DNA of 64,000 nucleotides from Phymatolithon calcareum. Its lineage: Eukaryota; Rhodophyta; Florideophyceae; Hapalidiales. A program made the translations under genes and the position numbers. The stretch spans positions 1,426,001 to 1,490,000 of the forward strand of contig OZ345359.1 of the NCBI GenBank assembly GCA_977006965.1. The letters run 5' to 3'. The notes beneath the pieces are model-generated. The model made no database searches and had not been told where the DNA came from. It saw only the letters and a program-made list of their open reading frames with translations. Positions 20,379 through 31,960 of the stretch are shown here, in pieces (within the stretch, counting starts at the first letter, position 1; each line of letters opens with the position of its first letter).

Positions 20379-21440
20379 AAGTTCTGGAAAGAATGCGTGC
20401 ACGTTCCATCTTCCGCGTGCTAAGTACGCATATTTGCAGTGCGCTTGGACGATGCGTGCCGCGCACTGCTAACAATGCCGTTTGACGCAAACTCTTTTCC
20501 CTTACAAGTAGCTAAGTTCGGTACAACAAATGCACTTGAAGCAAGTACTTGAACCACTAGGCAAAAGGTTAAAGTGCAGGAGCCGTCGAATCAAAGTTAC
20601 CATCAAAGAGAAAGAATTCTAACTTTCGAATCGCAGGGGACTAAAGTAAAAGAGGGTAGATAGCTGAAGAATCGGATCAAAAGCGGAAGCAGCCAAGAAC
20701 TGCAATTCCAGAGGAAGGACATATTTGCGGTGGTAAGCTGCTGTGCACAATTAAACAAACTTGTCTGTAGCATCTCTTTAGTCGAATCTTGATAGTGTAA
20801 GGGGATCGCTTTGAATCTAAGAAGAAGCAAAAGGTCCCGTGTGCCAGATCAATCTAAGGGAACAACATATGAGAAGAGCTATCCTATTGTGGGTAGCACC
20901 TGAGGAAGCCTTGCCAGTATATTTGTAAGACTGTGGGGCTCTTAAAAGAAACCTATCAATAATTATTAGGGAACGCTAAAGCTACCCAAGGTGACCCAGA
21001 TTTCCACACGTTTTCTACAACAAGTGTGGGAGAGATATTCGGCAGCGGAGGTCCTCGAAACCTCCCAGAATGTGAACTGGAAGATGCAACAGCTTGGAAA
21101 CAAGACAAGCTCTAGACGAGCCAGACTTTCGCACAGAATCGAAATGCTTCCTGGCCGCACAGCACTGCGCAAATTTTTTAGGGCATTCGGATTGTCGGCA
21201 GGGCCACGGCCGTAGTTTTCATGTACTACCTTTATACGTTTCCTATACGCGTAGTACAGACTGTGCTACCATTTCGTCAGTACTTCCACTACTTCTGAAT
21301 TTTTCCACCTTCTAATCAACACGAAAACGCCAGTTCGGCTGGACGTTCGGTGCTGACACGGGATCCTCGGCCACAAGCTGGGAAAAATTAATGTAGAATT
21401 GCCCCGATTATTAGTGCTCTTCAAGATTCATTCATTTTGC
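20379..21440. other. Intergenic with a LINE A tail
   Basis: No gene. A 3' tail of LINE family A lies at about 20875-20960: GGTAGCACCTGAGGAAGCC, then GACTGTGGGGCTCTTAAAA. Confidence 0.5.
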
Positions 21441-21680
21441 CTTTTACCCTAGTGGGGGCCAAAGCATTCGAAAAAATAACTGCTATTGTAATTATTTAAA
21501 TTATTGTTCTAAATTTATTCCTGAGTCGCGCATATTTATTATATTTATTTGGAAGCATTATTCACTAGAGAACGCCCGACTGAGTCTACGTATTCTTGAA
21601 GAGTAATGTGACATGTTGGTCGTCGATAGCGCATGACGTCTCGTTTGCGGACTCCTCATTTTTTCGATCCGGTTATTGAA
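21440..21680 (+). repeat. Repeat family R, copy 1
   Basis: AT-rich block beginning near AAAGCATTCGAAAAAATAAC and running through TTATTCCTGAGTCGCGCATA, with a second block GGACTCCTCATTTTTTCGAT at about 21649. The same two blocks occur in inverted orientation at 33000-33160. The spacing between blocks differs in the two copies because this one carries extra bases. Confidence 0.6.
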
Positions 21681-23360
21681 GAGTTCCCCCAGGATTGTGA
21701 AAATCATGGCGGTCAACACGGTCCCCTCTCAGTCCAAGTCTATACAATATCTTCATGGATGAGTTTGCGGAACATATTGGAGAAGTGCCCAGAGATTGGG
21801 CCGACGTCCCTTCAATCCTCTTCGCAGACGACGTAATTCTTCTAGCGAAATCACCTTCCGCTCTGCAGGGATTGCTAGACAAAGCCACTCATTGGGCCCA
21901 AGAACTCGGGATGACATGGAACACGAAGCAAGGAAAAAGCGAGATACTAGAATCGGATGAGACATCGGGCGTGACATTCTAGCTGGCTAATAAGGCCCTC
22001 GCACATGTCCCGGAAGTCACCTACCTCGGAGTATCCCTAGGACCGGAGGGAGTTACAGATGCACTGATGTTGCAACGCCTCAAGAAGACAAAGACCGCTC
22101 TGTACGAGCTCCGTGCATTAGGGGTATTCAAGAAGGGAATTGGCATACATAAGTGCATCCAGGTATACAAGGAATTAATCCAGCCACGTTGGGAGTACGC
22201 TATGCACTTAACACCGTGGATAGAAAACGTCCAAAGCGCCGTGAAGGAAGTTGAACAAACGTTTTTCAGAAAAGTCTTCGAGTCACTGGCACGAGGAAAG
22301 ACGGATAGACTTCGTCTACCATGAAGCTGCTTCCCATCGACGGGATATACTAGCTTTCTAGATGTTAAGAAGGAGCATGGCGAAAGAAGGAAAGTTTCTG
22401 GAGGAACCGCCAGAGAGAAGAAACTCAGTAGAGCTTCAAGCCACAAGTAATGACATCGCAGCGATGGAAACCAGACAACCGTTTGATGAAGCGTTGAAGC
22501 ACAGAAAAGTGAACCAATCTGCAGAAGCACTTCGGTCAACATTCCTGACAAAGGAAGGAGAGAGCCTTGAATCGAAGAGAAAGATGAAAATTCCGTACGA
22601 CAAGACAAGAGAACTCCCTGCAATACTTAAATTTCCACGACTGAAACACAGGCAACTGGCGGTTCAGTACACCGTTGGAAGATTTCCCCAAGTGTCTACA
22701 ACACTGATGGCAGATAGATTCGGAAACAAAGTCAGACAGCACATGGAGACCCTGGATCGCAACTTGTCAGCCTATGCTCAAGGAAGAAGACAGAGCGGCA
22801 ACTGAGAAGGCACTAGATGACATTTTGCTCTTCAGCAAAAGCATCATCGAGAGTATGCAGAATGAAGAAGACCTGTACTGAAAGAAGAAGCGACGCCTCG
22901 AAATCTTTTTTTTTTTGAATTTTGAATTTATTAAACGCCCTCAGAAACACTCATAAGACTGTAAGGGATATGCGTTTCAGATGCTACTACCTTGGTAGCT
23001 CCGTTAAAGCCCGCAAAAGCTCGTTGCTATCGTCGTAGCCCTAGCTGCAAAAACCCTCCTCCAGAGAAGGTGGAGGGAAAAGCTTAGAGTCCACTTGTCC
23101 TGTTCGTAGGAAACTCAGCGTCGCCGTTGGAAAGAGGAACTCTCTATGCCGTGAGGCGGAGAGTAAATCATAAACGTATCCTGTCCCCAACGCCTCGAAA
23201 TCTGATACGAAGAGCTATCAAAAACAACCGAGTACATGCTAGGGGCTCAGATAGAATACGAGACATAGAGTAGAGCCGCCCTAGTGAGGGTAGCACCTGA
23301 GGAAGCCTTGCCCGTATATTCGTATGATTATGGGGCTTTAAAAAATTGCAATAAAAAACA
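21680..23360 (+). pseudogene. LINE family A, 3' half (reverse transcriptase and C-terminal region)
   Basis: Reads MDEFAEHIGEVP, ILFADDVILLAKS (catalytic FADD) and MTWNTKQGKSEIL, then after a stop LGVSLGPEGV and the thumb (YKELIQPRWEYAMHLTPW). A further frame (22362-22805) continues with a basic C-terminal region. Stops and frameshifts separate these, and the endonuclease and N-terminal palm are missing, so the copy is dead. It is interrupted by a family P element at 22907-23189. The 3' tail GGTAGCACCTGAGGAAGCC to GGGGCTTTAAAA ends near 23345 and defines the tail copies elsewhere. Confidence 0.7.
22907..23189 (-). mobile_element. Family P insertion with 14-bp target duplication
   Basis: A 283-bp insertion flanked by ACGCCTCGAAATCT at 22893-22906 and 23190-23203. 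The left edge is poly-T, so the element lies on the minus strand and ends in poly-A after GAGGGCGTTTAATAAATT. Length, tail and duplication size fit a SINE or a truncated LINE mobilised by target-primed reverse transcription. Confidence 0.75.
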
Positions 23361-23559
23361 TCCCTTCTCACAGACAAGTTCGGTGATACTGTACCAATCC
23401 TCATGAGCAACCTGGAAAAAATTCCTTGGCTGACCAAAGAGGAGATTAGTATCACTGAAAAAGATCTAGACAAGCTACTCTTCATCACTATCGTCTTTTA
23501 TGACGACATGGAATAGACAAGGTGTCAATTGAGGTGCGATCCAGAGCCCCATAGGAAAT

Positions 23560-23770
23560 CTGACCAGGGGACCCCAAGTTTTTCCCTCCGCCCTTTCTAC
23601 GGGAGAGGGTTTTTGTAGCTAGGGCTACGACGTTAACCCTGGTTACAAGTATTTGAATAGATGATCGAAGCTACAGCGTAGCTGCTGAAACGCATCTCCC
23701 TTGCAGTCTCATGAGCGTTACTGAGGGCGCTTAATAAATCCCAAATTATGCACTCAAAATCACTCATACG
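23560..23770 (+). repeat. Family P copy, opposite orientation
   Basis: Shares GGGTTTTTGTAGCTAGGGCT, GAAACGCATCTCCC and GAGGGCGCTTAATAAAT with the insertion at 22.9 kb, reversed. No clear target duplication seen. Confidence 0.55.
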
Positions 23771-23887
23771 TATCGCAGAGGCGTAGTTATCTCCCTTATA
23801 CGTAGCAATCCTGGTAGCTTGTTCGACTTTAGTCATTGTGTCTCTGCTGACTATTTCGAGGAGTGATCGCAGACTGCCTCAGTTTTT

Positions 23888-25040
23888 TCAAGAAGAATAA
23901 CTTACAATAAAAATTGTCGATGTAGCTAACATAATACCGCCGATCAGCAGTATCAAAGAGAAAAAATTTACGGGAGCTCCACGATCAGCGAAAGACATTC
24001 GAGCACATTCAAGGAAAGCTGACAGCGCACCTTCACACTGCATTCCGAGTTGTACCGCATATAATCCATTCTCGATAATTGGACTTGTGGAAGCGACTTG
24101 CTGAATGCTACAAGGAAACTTGGGAGAACCTGGATCAGGGGGACTCGATAGGCCGCATTCCAAGCACGATCTCTTCTTGTATTTCGCTGATCCCGTGACA
24201 AGTAGACTCCCCTATCTACCGTCCAGCCGAGGAAGCGCTTGCAAAACGTAGATGAAGTTCGTACATGAAATTAGTTTCTTCACGGTGAGTTTATCGGTAT
24301 TAAGAAGCTGTTCCCACATTCGCATCTTTGATGACAATTTATGCCTACATGATTGTGCAACCTCATCTAGTCTACTATTCTTAAAGAAGATATCTTGAAG
24401 CTTCGGTGTCGAAGAGACCACGTGAAGAAAACCACCCTAATGCTGACGAATAGCCCTTGTAAAGGGCCCAAATAACAGCTTTGACCATGTGTGTAGTCCA
24501 GGGGTTTATCGGTAATTCATGGACTGTTAATGTGTTTTCCCTCCACAAAGTAGTCCGGCAGACAAAAGGGGATGCTTGTTGAATTGAAACTGATCATCCA
24601 GGACTACAAATTTGACTCAGTACTTATAAAAGTAACGGCGTTTGAAGTAAGTGTCGTTGGGCAACGTAACAAAATAAAAGACCATCGAGGAGTCCATTGC
24701 CCAAAGAGGCTCCCGACTCCACAATGCGAGCACGTCATAGGGCGTGAATGATATAGTAAAGCCCATATTTATCTCCAGTGTATAGTCCACTCTGGGCAAT
24801 GTATTACTCAAAACATAGAGATTCTGCTTCGGAGACGGTTCAACGCTTTGTACTGAAGAAGAAAAAAGGGTACCTAACTACAATCGTCTGTGCAAGCTCT
24901 TGTCCTCTGCCAGATGCCTGCACGCTTCTCAAGCTTACAACGTCAAATGCGAAATCTTGTGGCCTCCCAGAACCATCCTCTAATCTCATAGGAACATAGG
25001 ATGGGAAGATGCACCAACAGCGTAGCAAAAGACTTCGCAT
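23888..25040 (-). pseudogene. Candidate multi-exon gene or pseudogene for a one-pass membrane protein
   Basis: Four minus-strand blocks look coding. 24900-25040 reads SYVPMRLEDGSGRPQDF, ending at a good donor GTAAGC. 24617-24835 reads LPRVDYTLEINMGFTISF and FYFVTLPNDTYF, preceded by a strong polypyrimidine acceptor. 24212-24421 reads STPKLQDIFFKNSRLDEV. 23888-24195 is Cys-rich (CLECGLSS, KFPCSIQQ, MQCEGALSAFLEC) and ends in one hydrophobic helix (FFSLILLIGGIMLATSTIFI) and a short tail. I could not join the first two blocks in frame at the obvious splice sites, and a stop separates the last two, so it may be decayed. Family not recognised. Confidence 0.35.
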
Positions 25041-25669
25041 CCATCCTGGGTCGATTCACTCGGGAAAGTTTACTACCCCTCAAATCGGCGATGCACCCCG
25101 GTACCATGCCCCAGCCTTAGTAGTTTCCGCGTCGTCTGCATCTTGATGATTCACTCTGGCATGTCACATGGAGAAGTGAATGCCCTCTTCTTGAGGAAGG
25201 CGAAGGAGACCAGAGGTGGGTTTTTGTACCCCACTGAATCGTGTTACATCAACAAAAAAGAAACTCTTCCATAGAGAGAATCCAGCCAAAACCTCTTGGA
25301 GCTGGGAAAGTTGCCCCATGCGTCAGCAGATGCGTTGGTAACTTTCAAATAAAGATATACCTTTCTTCTTCAGGAAGGGGACATGCAGCTTACTGCGTGC
25401 AGCGTCTTGAGCGATTCTAAACCGACAACTTGTCCATCAAAGTGGCCACACTAGGACCATTACATTCAACTCTTTAGCAATACCGGCTCGAAATCGGATC
25501 GCGGCAAAAAACTGCTTTTCCTCCAAATTTGGTGCCAGTGCGCATGCTCACCCATATCTGTACCCTCGCCAAGAAATTTCGACCCCAAGCGCAGCCTACT
25601 TCAACCGACCTTCCAACCTCCACGACTTCCTGCTCAATACCTCATCGGACAAACTTCACAAACATCGCG
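25041..25669. other. No gene seen; leader of the coiled-coil gene at the end
   Basis: No domain-bearing ORF. The last 140 bases are open in the coiled-coil gene's frame but look like a 5' leader. Confidence 0.4.
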
Positions 25670-26506
25670 ATGATTCTTATCTTCAACGCCATCGGTGACC
25701 TGTTCAACACGCTGTTCAACCCCAGCCCTGCGCACTCTCACGCCATCTCTGTTGCCACCACAATTTACGGCGACAATGGTCAATCTGCCACTGAAGGTCG
25801 TCCCTCCAACCCACCCATCGCCGAGGACCCATATGGCACTGAAATTCTTTTGGCTAATGGACAAGGCCGCGCCGAGGCCCTTGATGATATACCACGGGCG
25901 GTCCTTCAGGAGGAGCTCGATGAGATGACAAATGCGCATGCCGTCGCCGTCACTGTCGCCAGTGACCACGCGGCAATGCTCGAATGGATGAATGATGAAT
26001 ACCGAAAGGTGAGAGCAACCCTGTTGCACAATGAACTCGACTGGGACGTAGCCGAGGACACGTTAAATGAGAAGATCAGGACTTTAGAATACACTATGAA
26101 TGCTCAGCGCATGCGTGCAGCGCACGCCGAAGGGCGAGCAAACTGGATGGAAATTGAAACCAGGCGCGCTAACAAGGCTGAGCAGAAGGTCGCCCATCTC
26201 GAGCGCGTTGTCGCACACATGCAGGAAAGTGCGCACCGGAGCATGCATCACATGCATGCTTTGCTTAAGGAGGAGAGCTCCAAGGTGAAGGAGGAAGTGG
26301 AGAAGAACTGCGACTTGACGCGTCGTATCAACGGTCTTGAGATAACAGCTGAAGAGGATAAAGTTAATATGTACAAGATGTTGCAGCGAGCGGAAGAGAA
26401 ACATGCCAAGATCGTTCGTGAGTATGAAGAGTCGCAGCGGTTGGTTTACATACTACAATGGCAAGCCAACGCATATTCCCCTGCCAAAGTACAAGATTCA
26501 CGGTGA
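25670..26506 (+). CDS. Coiled-coil protein, unrecognised
   Basis: Intronless. ATG 25670 (MILIFNAIGDLFNTLFNP) gives 278 residues; the frame extends upstream to an ATG at 25544 that adds 42 Thr/Pro-rich residues. The first 15 residues are hydrophobic/amphipathic and could bind a membrane. Residues of about 75-265 are strongly alpha-helical with heptad-like hydrophobic spacing and many E/K/R/A (for example AQRMRAAHAEGRANWMEIE and VAHLERVVAHMQESAH). No catalytic motif. Long coding length, clean frame and a smooth helical pattern argue for a real host gene. Confidence 0.65.
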   Translation: MILIFNAIGDLFNTLFNPSPAHSHAISVATTIYGDNGQSATEGRPSNPPIAEDPYGTEILLANGQGRAEALDDIPRAVLQEELDEMTNAHAVAVTVASDHAAMLEWMNDEYRKVRATLLHNELDWDVAEDTLNEKIRTLEYTMNAQRMRAAHAEGRANWMEIETRRANKAEQKVAHLERVVAHMQESAHRSMHHMHALLKEESSKVKEEVEKNCDLTRRINGLEITAEEDKVNMYKMLQRAEEKHAKIVREYEESQRLVYILQWQANAYSPAKVQDSR

Positions 26507-27449
26507 TCATGGATTAAACAACAGTTATTCCAACAAGCTTCTACCATCTCTTGCATTTGTTTGCAGACTCCCTTGAAACTTGTAAATTCTCTTCTTCTCC
26601 ATACCGTCAGTATCCTCAGCATCTGCCTTCAGGCAACGTTTCTCTACCACCGTTTCCACATTTGATCTCATTCCGAAGCAAAGCAGTCATGCGAAAGATC
26701 CCACCACCTCTCTCCACGACATGTGCTCCCTTCGCGTGTTGATTCAATTTCTTAAAAATGTGTCGTTGGCAGAGGCAGGGAGCAAATAATGGGAATGCAA
26801 CACGTTGCAAATATATTGGATACTCGCACATTGGCCTTTGGGCTTACCGGAGATCCATTTCATGCTTTGCTCGACGTTTGTCTTCGGCCATTTGTGGTAT
26901 GAGCTCCCGCCTGGACCCAAGGCTTTGTGTTGTCCTCGAAAATGTTCTTCTAGAAGCTGAAGCTCGAAGTCTGAGCTAGCGGTCCAGATTAACAGATGAC
27001 GGAGCGTTCTGCGTTTACTGCCGAGTGGTTTGCAAAAACTGTCTTGCTGTCTCGTGGTTCAGGGCCGAAGGGAACGTGGACATTTCTGGTGATAGGAAAT
27101 TGCATGACATTGCGAGTCCAAAGGCAGTTCTGCGAGTCGACGACATATTTCAGGACTCTCTGAAAAGCGATTTTAAGGCTTCCGAAGTGGACCCACAGTT
27201 CCTTCGTGAAAGTTTATTTAGTGATCTACGGTCAGCAGAGATATGTGTGTTGATGCTATTTTAAAAAGCCCCTATACTACAACTCTGAGAAATAGGGCAG
27301 CTTCTCGCTATGCTCGATACCTAACACGATCGACGTTTCTTATATCACCTTGATTGAAATCTCTCTTCCTGTGAATGCTCGACTGGTGCTAGGCTCTTTT
27401 TCCACAGTTTTGAAACAACAAGATTGGTTGCAGGAGATGCAGGTTAGAC
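26507..27449. other. No gene; LINE B tail near the end
   Basis: At about 27255-27400 lies a minus-strand 3' tail of LINE family B (TTTTAAAAAGCCCC, then GGGCAGCTTCTCGCT). No supported coding region upstream of it. Confidence 0.45.
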
Positions 27450-29645
27450 GTGCCACTTGACCTTGTATGCAGCGCACAGCTTCTGGTCAGGAATGCTATC
27501 GACTCCACCCTGGACTCTTATATACGGGAGCAAAATCGCTTTAACAAGGCACAACTTGTCTTTCAGAGGGATAAGAGCACTTAGTTGGCGATACTCTGCG
27601 TCATGGCCGTTGAGTATCGCGCGACTCCACAACTCATGGAGGTGCCTTTCTGCTGAGGTAGTATCGGGACGACGACCTTGAAGCGTCAGAACGAAGAAGA
27701 CTCACCATGTGTTTTAATTTTACAGAACTGTGGTTATCTGAATGCAGGTGCGAGCTGGGAACCACCCTCAAGTCGAAGCGCCTTGGACAGCGAAGCACTG
27801 AAGTATACCGTGGGCAGCAACTCCTGCTCGTGAGACATCCTCTGATGAATCACGCCAGTTGTATGCATAGGCAATGGTTTTGGTTCTTGCAGGTTACAAG
27901 CCCTATAAGTAGAGGAGAATGGGAGTGGTAGCACTTCTACGATTTAGAAACTGCACATACGGACGAAAGGCAACAATGGCCACCCATACGTTGCAGTACT
28001 CGACCCATCAGCGGCTTATGACAGCGTCCCGAGGGACATCCTCCTGGAACGAAGGACGAGCAAATTGCCAACCCACAAAACAAGTGTGGTATCATATCTG
28101 CTAAAGCAGTCGTGGATCACGTCGGCAGGAGACTATATGACCGAGGGGCTCCACATGGGTCCCCGCTCAGTCACTCTATAGAATATGTCTATGGATACGT
28201 TCGCCGATGCCACCGATAAACTAACAGCTTTCGTGTCGGAGCATCCATGTCATGTCATGTCACTTGCTTTGTCCCCTCGTGGGGCTCGCAAGGCAGCGCA
28301 TTATTCTTAATTAACTTCTACTTAGATGACGGCAGATCGTTATTTCTGCGAGGTAATTAGGAAAGCACTCCTTCTTCTCTGCCTACCGCTCGACAACTCG
28401 ATTCCACCCGGAGCAAGCGTGGTGGTTCCACGTTCCGCGAGTCCACGTGGACGGCCAGATCATTTGGACTCTACTCTTTACCGCTCCCTTGTCTTCTTTG
28501 CACGTATGATGCACTGTAATCCCTCCGTATCGACGACGGAAAAACCCTCGGAGCATCCAGAGTAGTTACTTGCGGACGACGTTCTTCTTCAGGCCAAGAA
28601 CGCCGAAGGGATGCAAAAACTCTTGAGCATAGCCTCAAAGTGGGCAAACGAGAATTCCACGAGATCGAACACAAAGCCAGGAAAGAGTGAGGCTCTTAGG
28701 TAAAAAGGGCCTCCAAAGCACAAGTTCTTGCTTGCCGGAAAAGATTTGCACCAAGCACGGAGACTTTCCGACCTGGGGTAAGTAAGAACAAAAAGGGAGA
28801 CATCGACGACCCGGAAATCCCAAGAGTTCAGAATACGTTTGGATGCATCCACAAACTACGCCAAATTGGCGTCATGTTAGCGCATTCCAGTCAGCCACGA
28901 GTATCAGGATTTTTAAAATCGGTGATTCTCCCCAAATGGGAGTTTACCCTCCATTTGATCCCGATGACCAACAAATTACAAGCAGTGATTGAAGCAGCAT
29001 AGGGACAAGTACGTGTATGGAAAATAAGTCAAACTTCGAAGAGAGCGGATGCGCATGGTTTTCCGATTCGCCAGACTGGGGGTAGGAGAGCATAACATGA
29101 TGTAAGGCTCGCATTGATCCTAGTAAGAAGGAAGAAGTATCTGAAATATGCAGAAGAACACTGAGGACGAGAAGAAGATTTAGCAGACGTAGTAAAAGAT
29201 ATTGGGAATCTCAGAGAAGCGGAAGACATTAATGAAGCGTTAAAATATGTGGAAGACGACATGGTGTCGAAGAAGCGCCGACTAGTAGAAACCGTTAAAG
29301 GCTGGAAGGAAGAAGAAAAAGGGCGTATAATAAGAATCCCTACGTATAAAAGACAGAAACAAGCGTCTGAGGTGCCCAAAAGCAATTTTCAACAGAGCCC
29401 CGCTGCAGAGAACTCGGCCCTGGTGGCATACTTTGGAACCTGTGCTTTGATTGAGCTCTCAGCGCTACAATGAGTACTACAATCCACGAAAATAGATCAG
29501 GAGAATATTTACTCGGGCCCTCACGAAAAGGGAAGTTCGAATTACGGAGAATTTAGCGGAGTAGAGCGTGCCCGACACGGAAGACAGTGAGAAGCTACCC
29601 TGTTACTCAAACTGAGGTTTTTTAAAAGTTAACCATGACATATCC
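27450..29645 (+). pseudogene. LINE family B, decayed plus-strand copy
   Basis: Matches the better minus-strand copy at 30.3-32 kb. Fragments in several frames include NAIDSTLDSYIREQNRFNKA, GAPHGSPLSHSIE, LLADDVLLQAKNAEGMQKL, ENSTRSNTKPGKSEAL and a C-terminal KRRLVETVKGWKEEE. The 3' tail GAAGCTACCCTGTTACTC to ACATATCCCCC ends near 29650. Many stops and frameshifts. Interrupted by a family Q element at 28248-28547 and possibly by other sequence at 27.66-27.95 kb. Confidence 0.65.
28248..28547 (-). mobile_element. Family Q insertion with 12-bp target duplication
   Basis: About 300 bp flanked by TCGGAGCATCCA at 28236-28247 and 28548-28559. The left end is TGTCATGTCATGTCA, which on the minus strand is a TGACA/ATGAC-type simple-repeat tail, so the element probably reads leftward and ends in that tail as many SINEs do. 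No polymerase III box pair is convincing. A diverged relative lies at 11.86-12.03 kb. Confidence 0.7.
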
Positions 29646-30344
29646 CCCTCTCTGTTTAGCCAAAACACTCAAGTCGACAAACGCTGCACAAAGATTTGTG
29701 CCATCTCACTGGAAATCTAAAACTGCAGTGTATGTATGTTGTTGTCGAACAAGACATGGCTTGCAATGTGAGCTCGGTCAATGGCGAAACATGAAAGCTA
29801 ATAAAGACACTAACAGCGAGATCCTATAGAGCGACCACGTCGGATGGCCACGCGCAAGTGTCAGCTCGTAGTACCGGACAGACCCGACAGTCGAAATAAT
29901 CACAGGATGGGAGGCACCAAGAGATCGCCAAGTTAGATCACTGACTCGCATGTGCGTATCGCGGTAGCCGTTAGACCAGACAGTGATATACCTGACATCA
30001 CAAGAGGGGAGACCCAAGAGAACGCCAAGTTGGGTCACTGACTCACACGTTCGTATCGAGGTAGCCATTAGACCTAAAAGTGATATGATAGTGTCGGTAT
30101 TCGTGGGGTTTGATATGCATCCCCCAGCCAGAGATTGGAGAATTCGATGTCTTATAAGGCACCGCTCATCGCAGCAGTAAAGGATTGAATCTCAAGCAAC
30201 CCACAATTGGCGAGAGTGAGTGCGGACTACCTTGCCGACCCTGAGAGTGCAACAGGTCGCACACCCAAGTCAACGCACCATTTTTACAGCCGGGTTGCTT
30301 CAACATTCTACGTTTGCAACGACCGAGAATGAGTTCAGTACAGC
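29646..30344. repeat. Tandem pair of about 76-bp repeats
   Basis: CACCAAGAGATCGCCAAGTT to GTGATATA (29915-29990) is repeated with several changes at 30012-30087 (ACCCAAGAGAACGCCAAGTT). No coding region is supported in this stretch. Confidence 0.6.
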
Positions 30345-31960
30345 TTGTGGGGATATATGTTGATTTATTTTAAAAGCTCCCAAAGCCTCAAATTGAGTAA
30401 CAGGGCAGCTTCTCGCTGTTTTCGATACTCATCTCTCTACTCTCCTTCTAATATCTCCTTAATTCGAATTTCTCTCCCTGTGAGGGCCCGAGTAAGTCTT
30501 TTGAATTCATATTCCGTTTCTTGGTCCATCTTCATAGACCGCAGTATACGTTGCAACATGATAAGCTCCACCACAGCACCAGTCCCAAAGTATTTCGCCA
30601 TAATGGATTTTCTCCACAAAGGAACTCTGTTGAAAATGACTCTCAGGCATCTCAACCTCGCAGTTCTGTCCCTTATATATAGCACTCCTGGTAGGTCGTC
30701 CGGTACGCCGATCGGGATTTTAACTGTCCGACCCCCTTCTTCCAACGACCAGACTTTGACTGTTGCTTATAGGCGTCGCTTTTTTGACACCATACCTTCT
30801 TCCGCTTGTTTCAGAGCTTCTTTAAGGTGTTCCTCTTCCCCGAGATACCCAATGTCCTTTGATACGTCTTCCAGATCTTCTTCTTTTCCATGGTATTCTT
30901 CTGAAAGCTCCAGGAACTTTCTCCGTTTTACCAAGCTTAAGGCAAACCTTTCATCCTGGTGCATTCTCCTCATCTGTGGGCTGGCGAGACGGCAGAGCAC
31001 TCGAATTCTCCCCCTTCGATACTCGGCATATTTTCCGAAAACGTATCTGTAGAAAAGACCTTCTGCTGCTTCAATTGCCGATAGTAGTCGTTTCGTGATC
31101 GGTGTCAGGTGAATGGTATACTCCCATTTGGGGAGAATCAACGACTTGAAAATCTTGATGCACGTGGTTGGTTGGAGTCCTCTGACGTTCAAGCTAATTT
31201 GGCGGAGTTTTTGTATGCATCCCATCGCATTCCGAACTCTTGAGATTGCTGTATCGTCGGTGACTCCGTTGTTGTTCATACTGATCCCGAGGTAGGACAG
31301 TCTCTAGGCTTGGTGCAGCTCTTTTCCTGCAAGGAAGAATTTCTTCTTTGGGAGTCCTTTGTACTTAAGGACCTCGCTCTTTCCTGGCTTCGTATTCCAT
31401 TTCATGGAGTTCTCGGCTGCCCACTTCGTAGCTATGTCCAGTAGTTTTTGCAATCCTTTTGCATTCTTTGCCTGAAGAAGAACGTCATCTGCAAATAGCT
31501 GCGCTGGTTGGTCAGACACTGTTCTTGTTGTTTTGATGGCAGCTTCCGCGAACGTATCCATGAATATGTTATATAGGCACGGACTAAGCGGGGAACCCTG
31601 CGGAACACCACGGTCGATAATGCACCACGTTTTCGTTTCATCTCCTGCCGACGTGATCCACGACGGTTTCATCAGGTAAGATACCATTTTTGTTATGTGC
31701 ACCGGCAACTTTTTCTTCAGTCGCTCGAGGAGGATATCCCTCGGGACGCTGTCATACGCTGCTGACAAGTCAAGTACAGCAACGAACGGGTGACCATTTT
31801 GCATAGTATTCTTTGCGCGAAGTATGGCCAAATATGTGCTCTTGTCTCTCCGAAAACCCAGTTGTGCTCTGTTAAACCGGTAGTGATCCCTTATGTATGA
31901 GTCTAGGGCGGAATTGATTATCTTCCTGACCTGACTCAGTAGTACAGCTTGTGCACACAC
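30345..31960 (-). pseudogene. LINE family B reverse transcriptase, best copy
   Basis: Three minus-strand blocks in series. 31960-31304 holds the palm: AQLGFRRDKSTYLAILRAK, PFVAVLDLSAAYDSVPRDIL (first Asp), IDRGVPQGSPLSPCLYNIFM and PAQLFADDVLLQAKNAKGLQ (catalytic AspAsp). 31279-30767 is the thumb and connection (LPKWEYTIHLTPITKRLLSA). 30745-30437 is a C-terminal block ending TREIRIKE-like sequence. Frame breaks separate them, and the endonuclease is absent. The 3' end at about 30345 reads, on its own strand, TTTTAAAATAAATCAACATA then TATCCCC, without poly-A. Confidence 0.75.
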
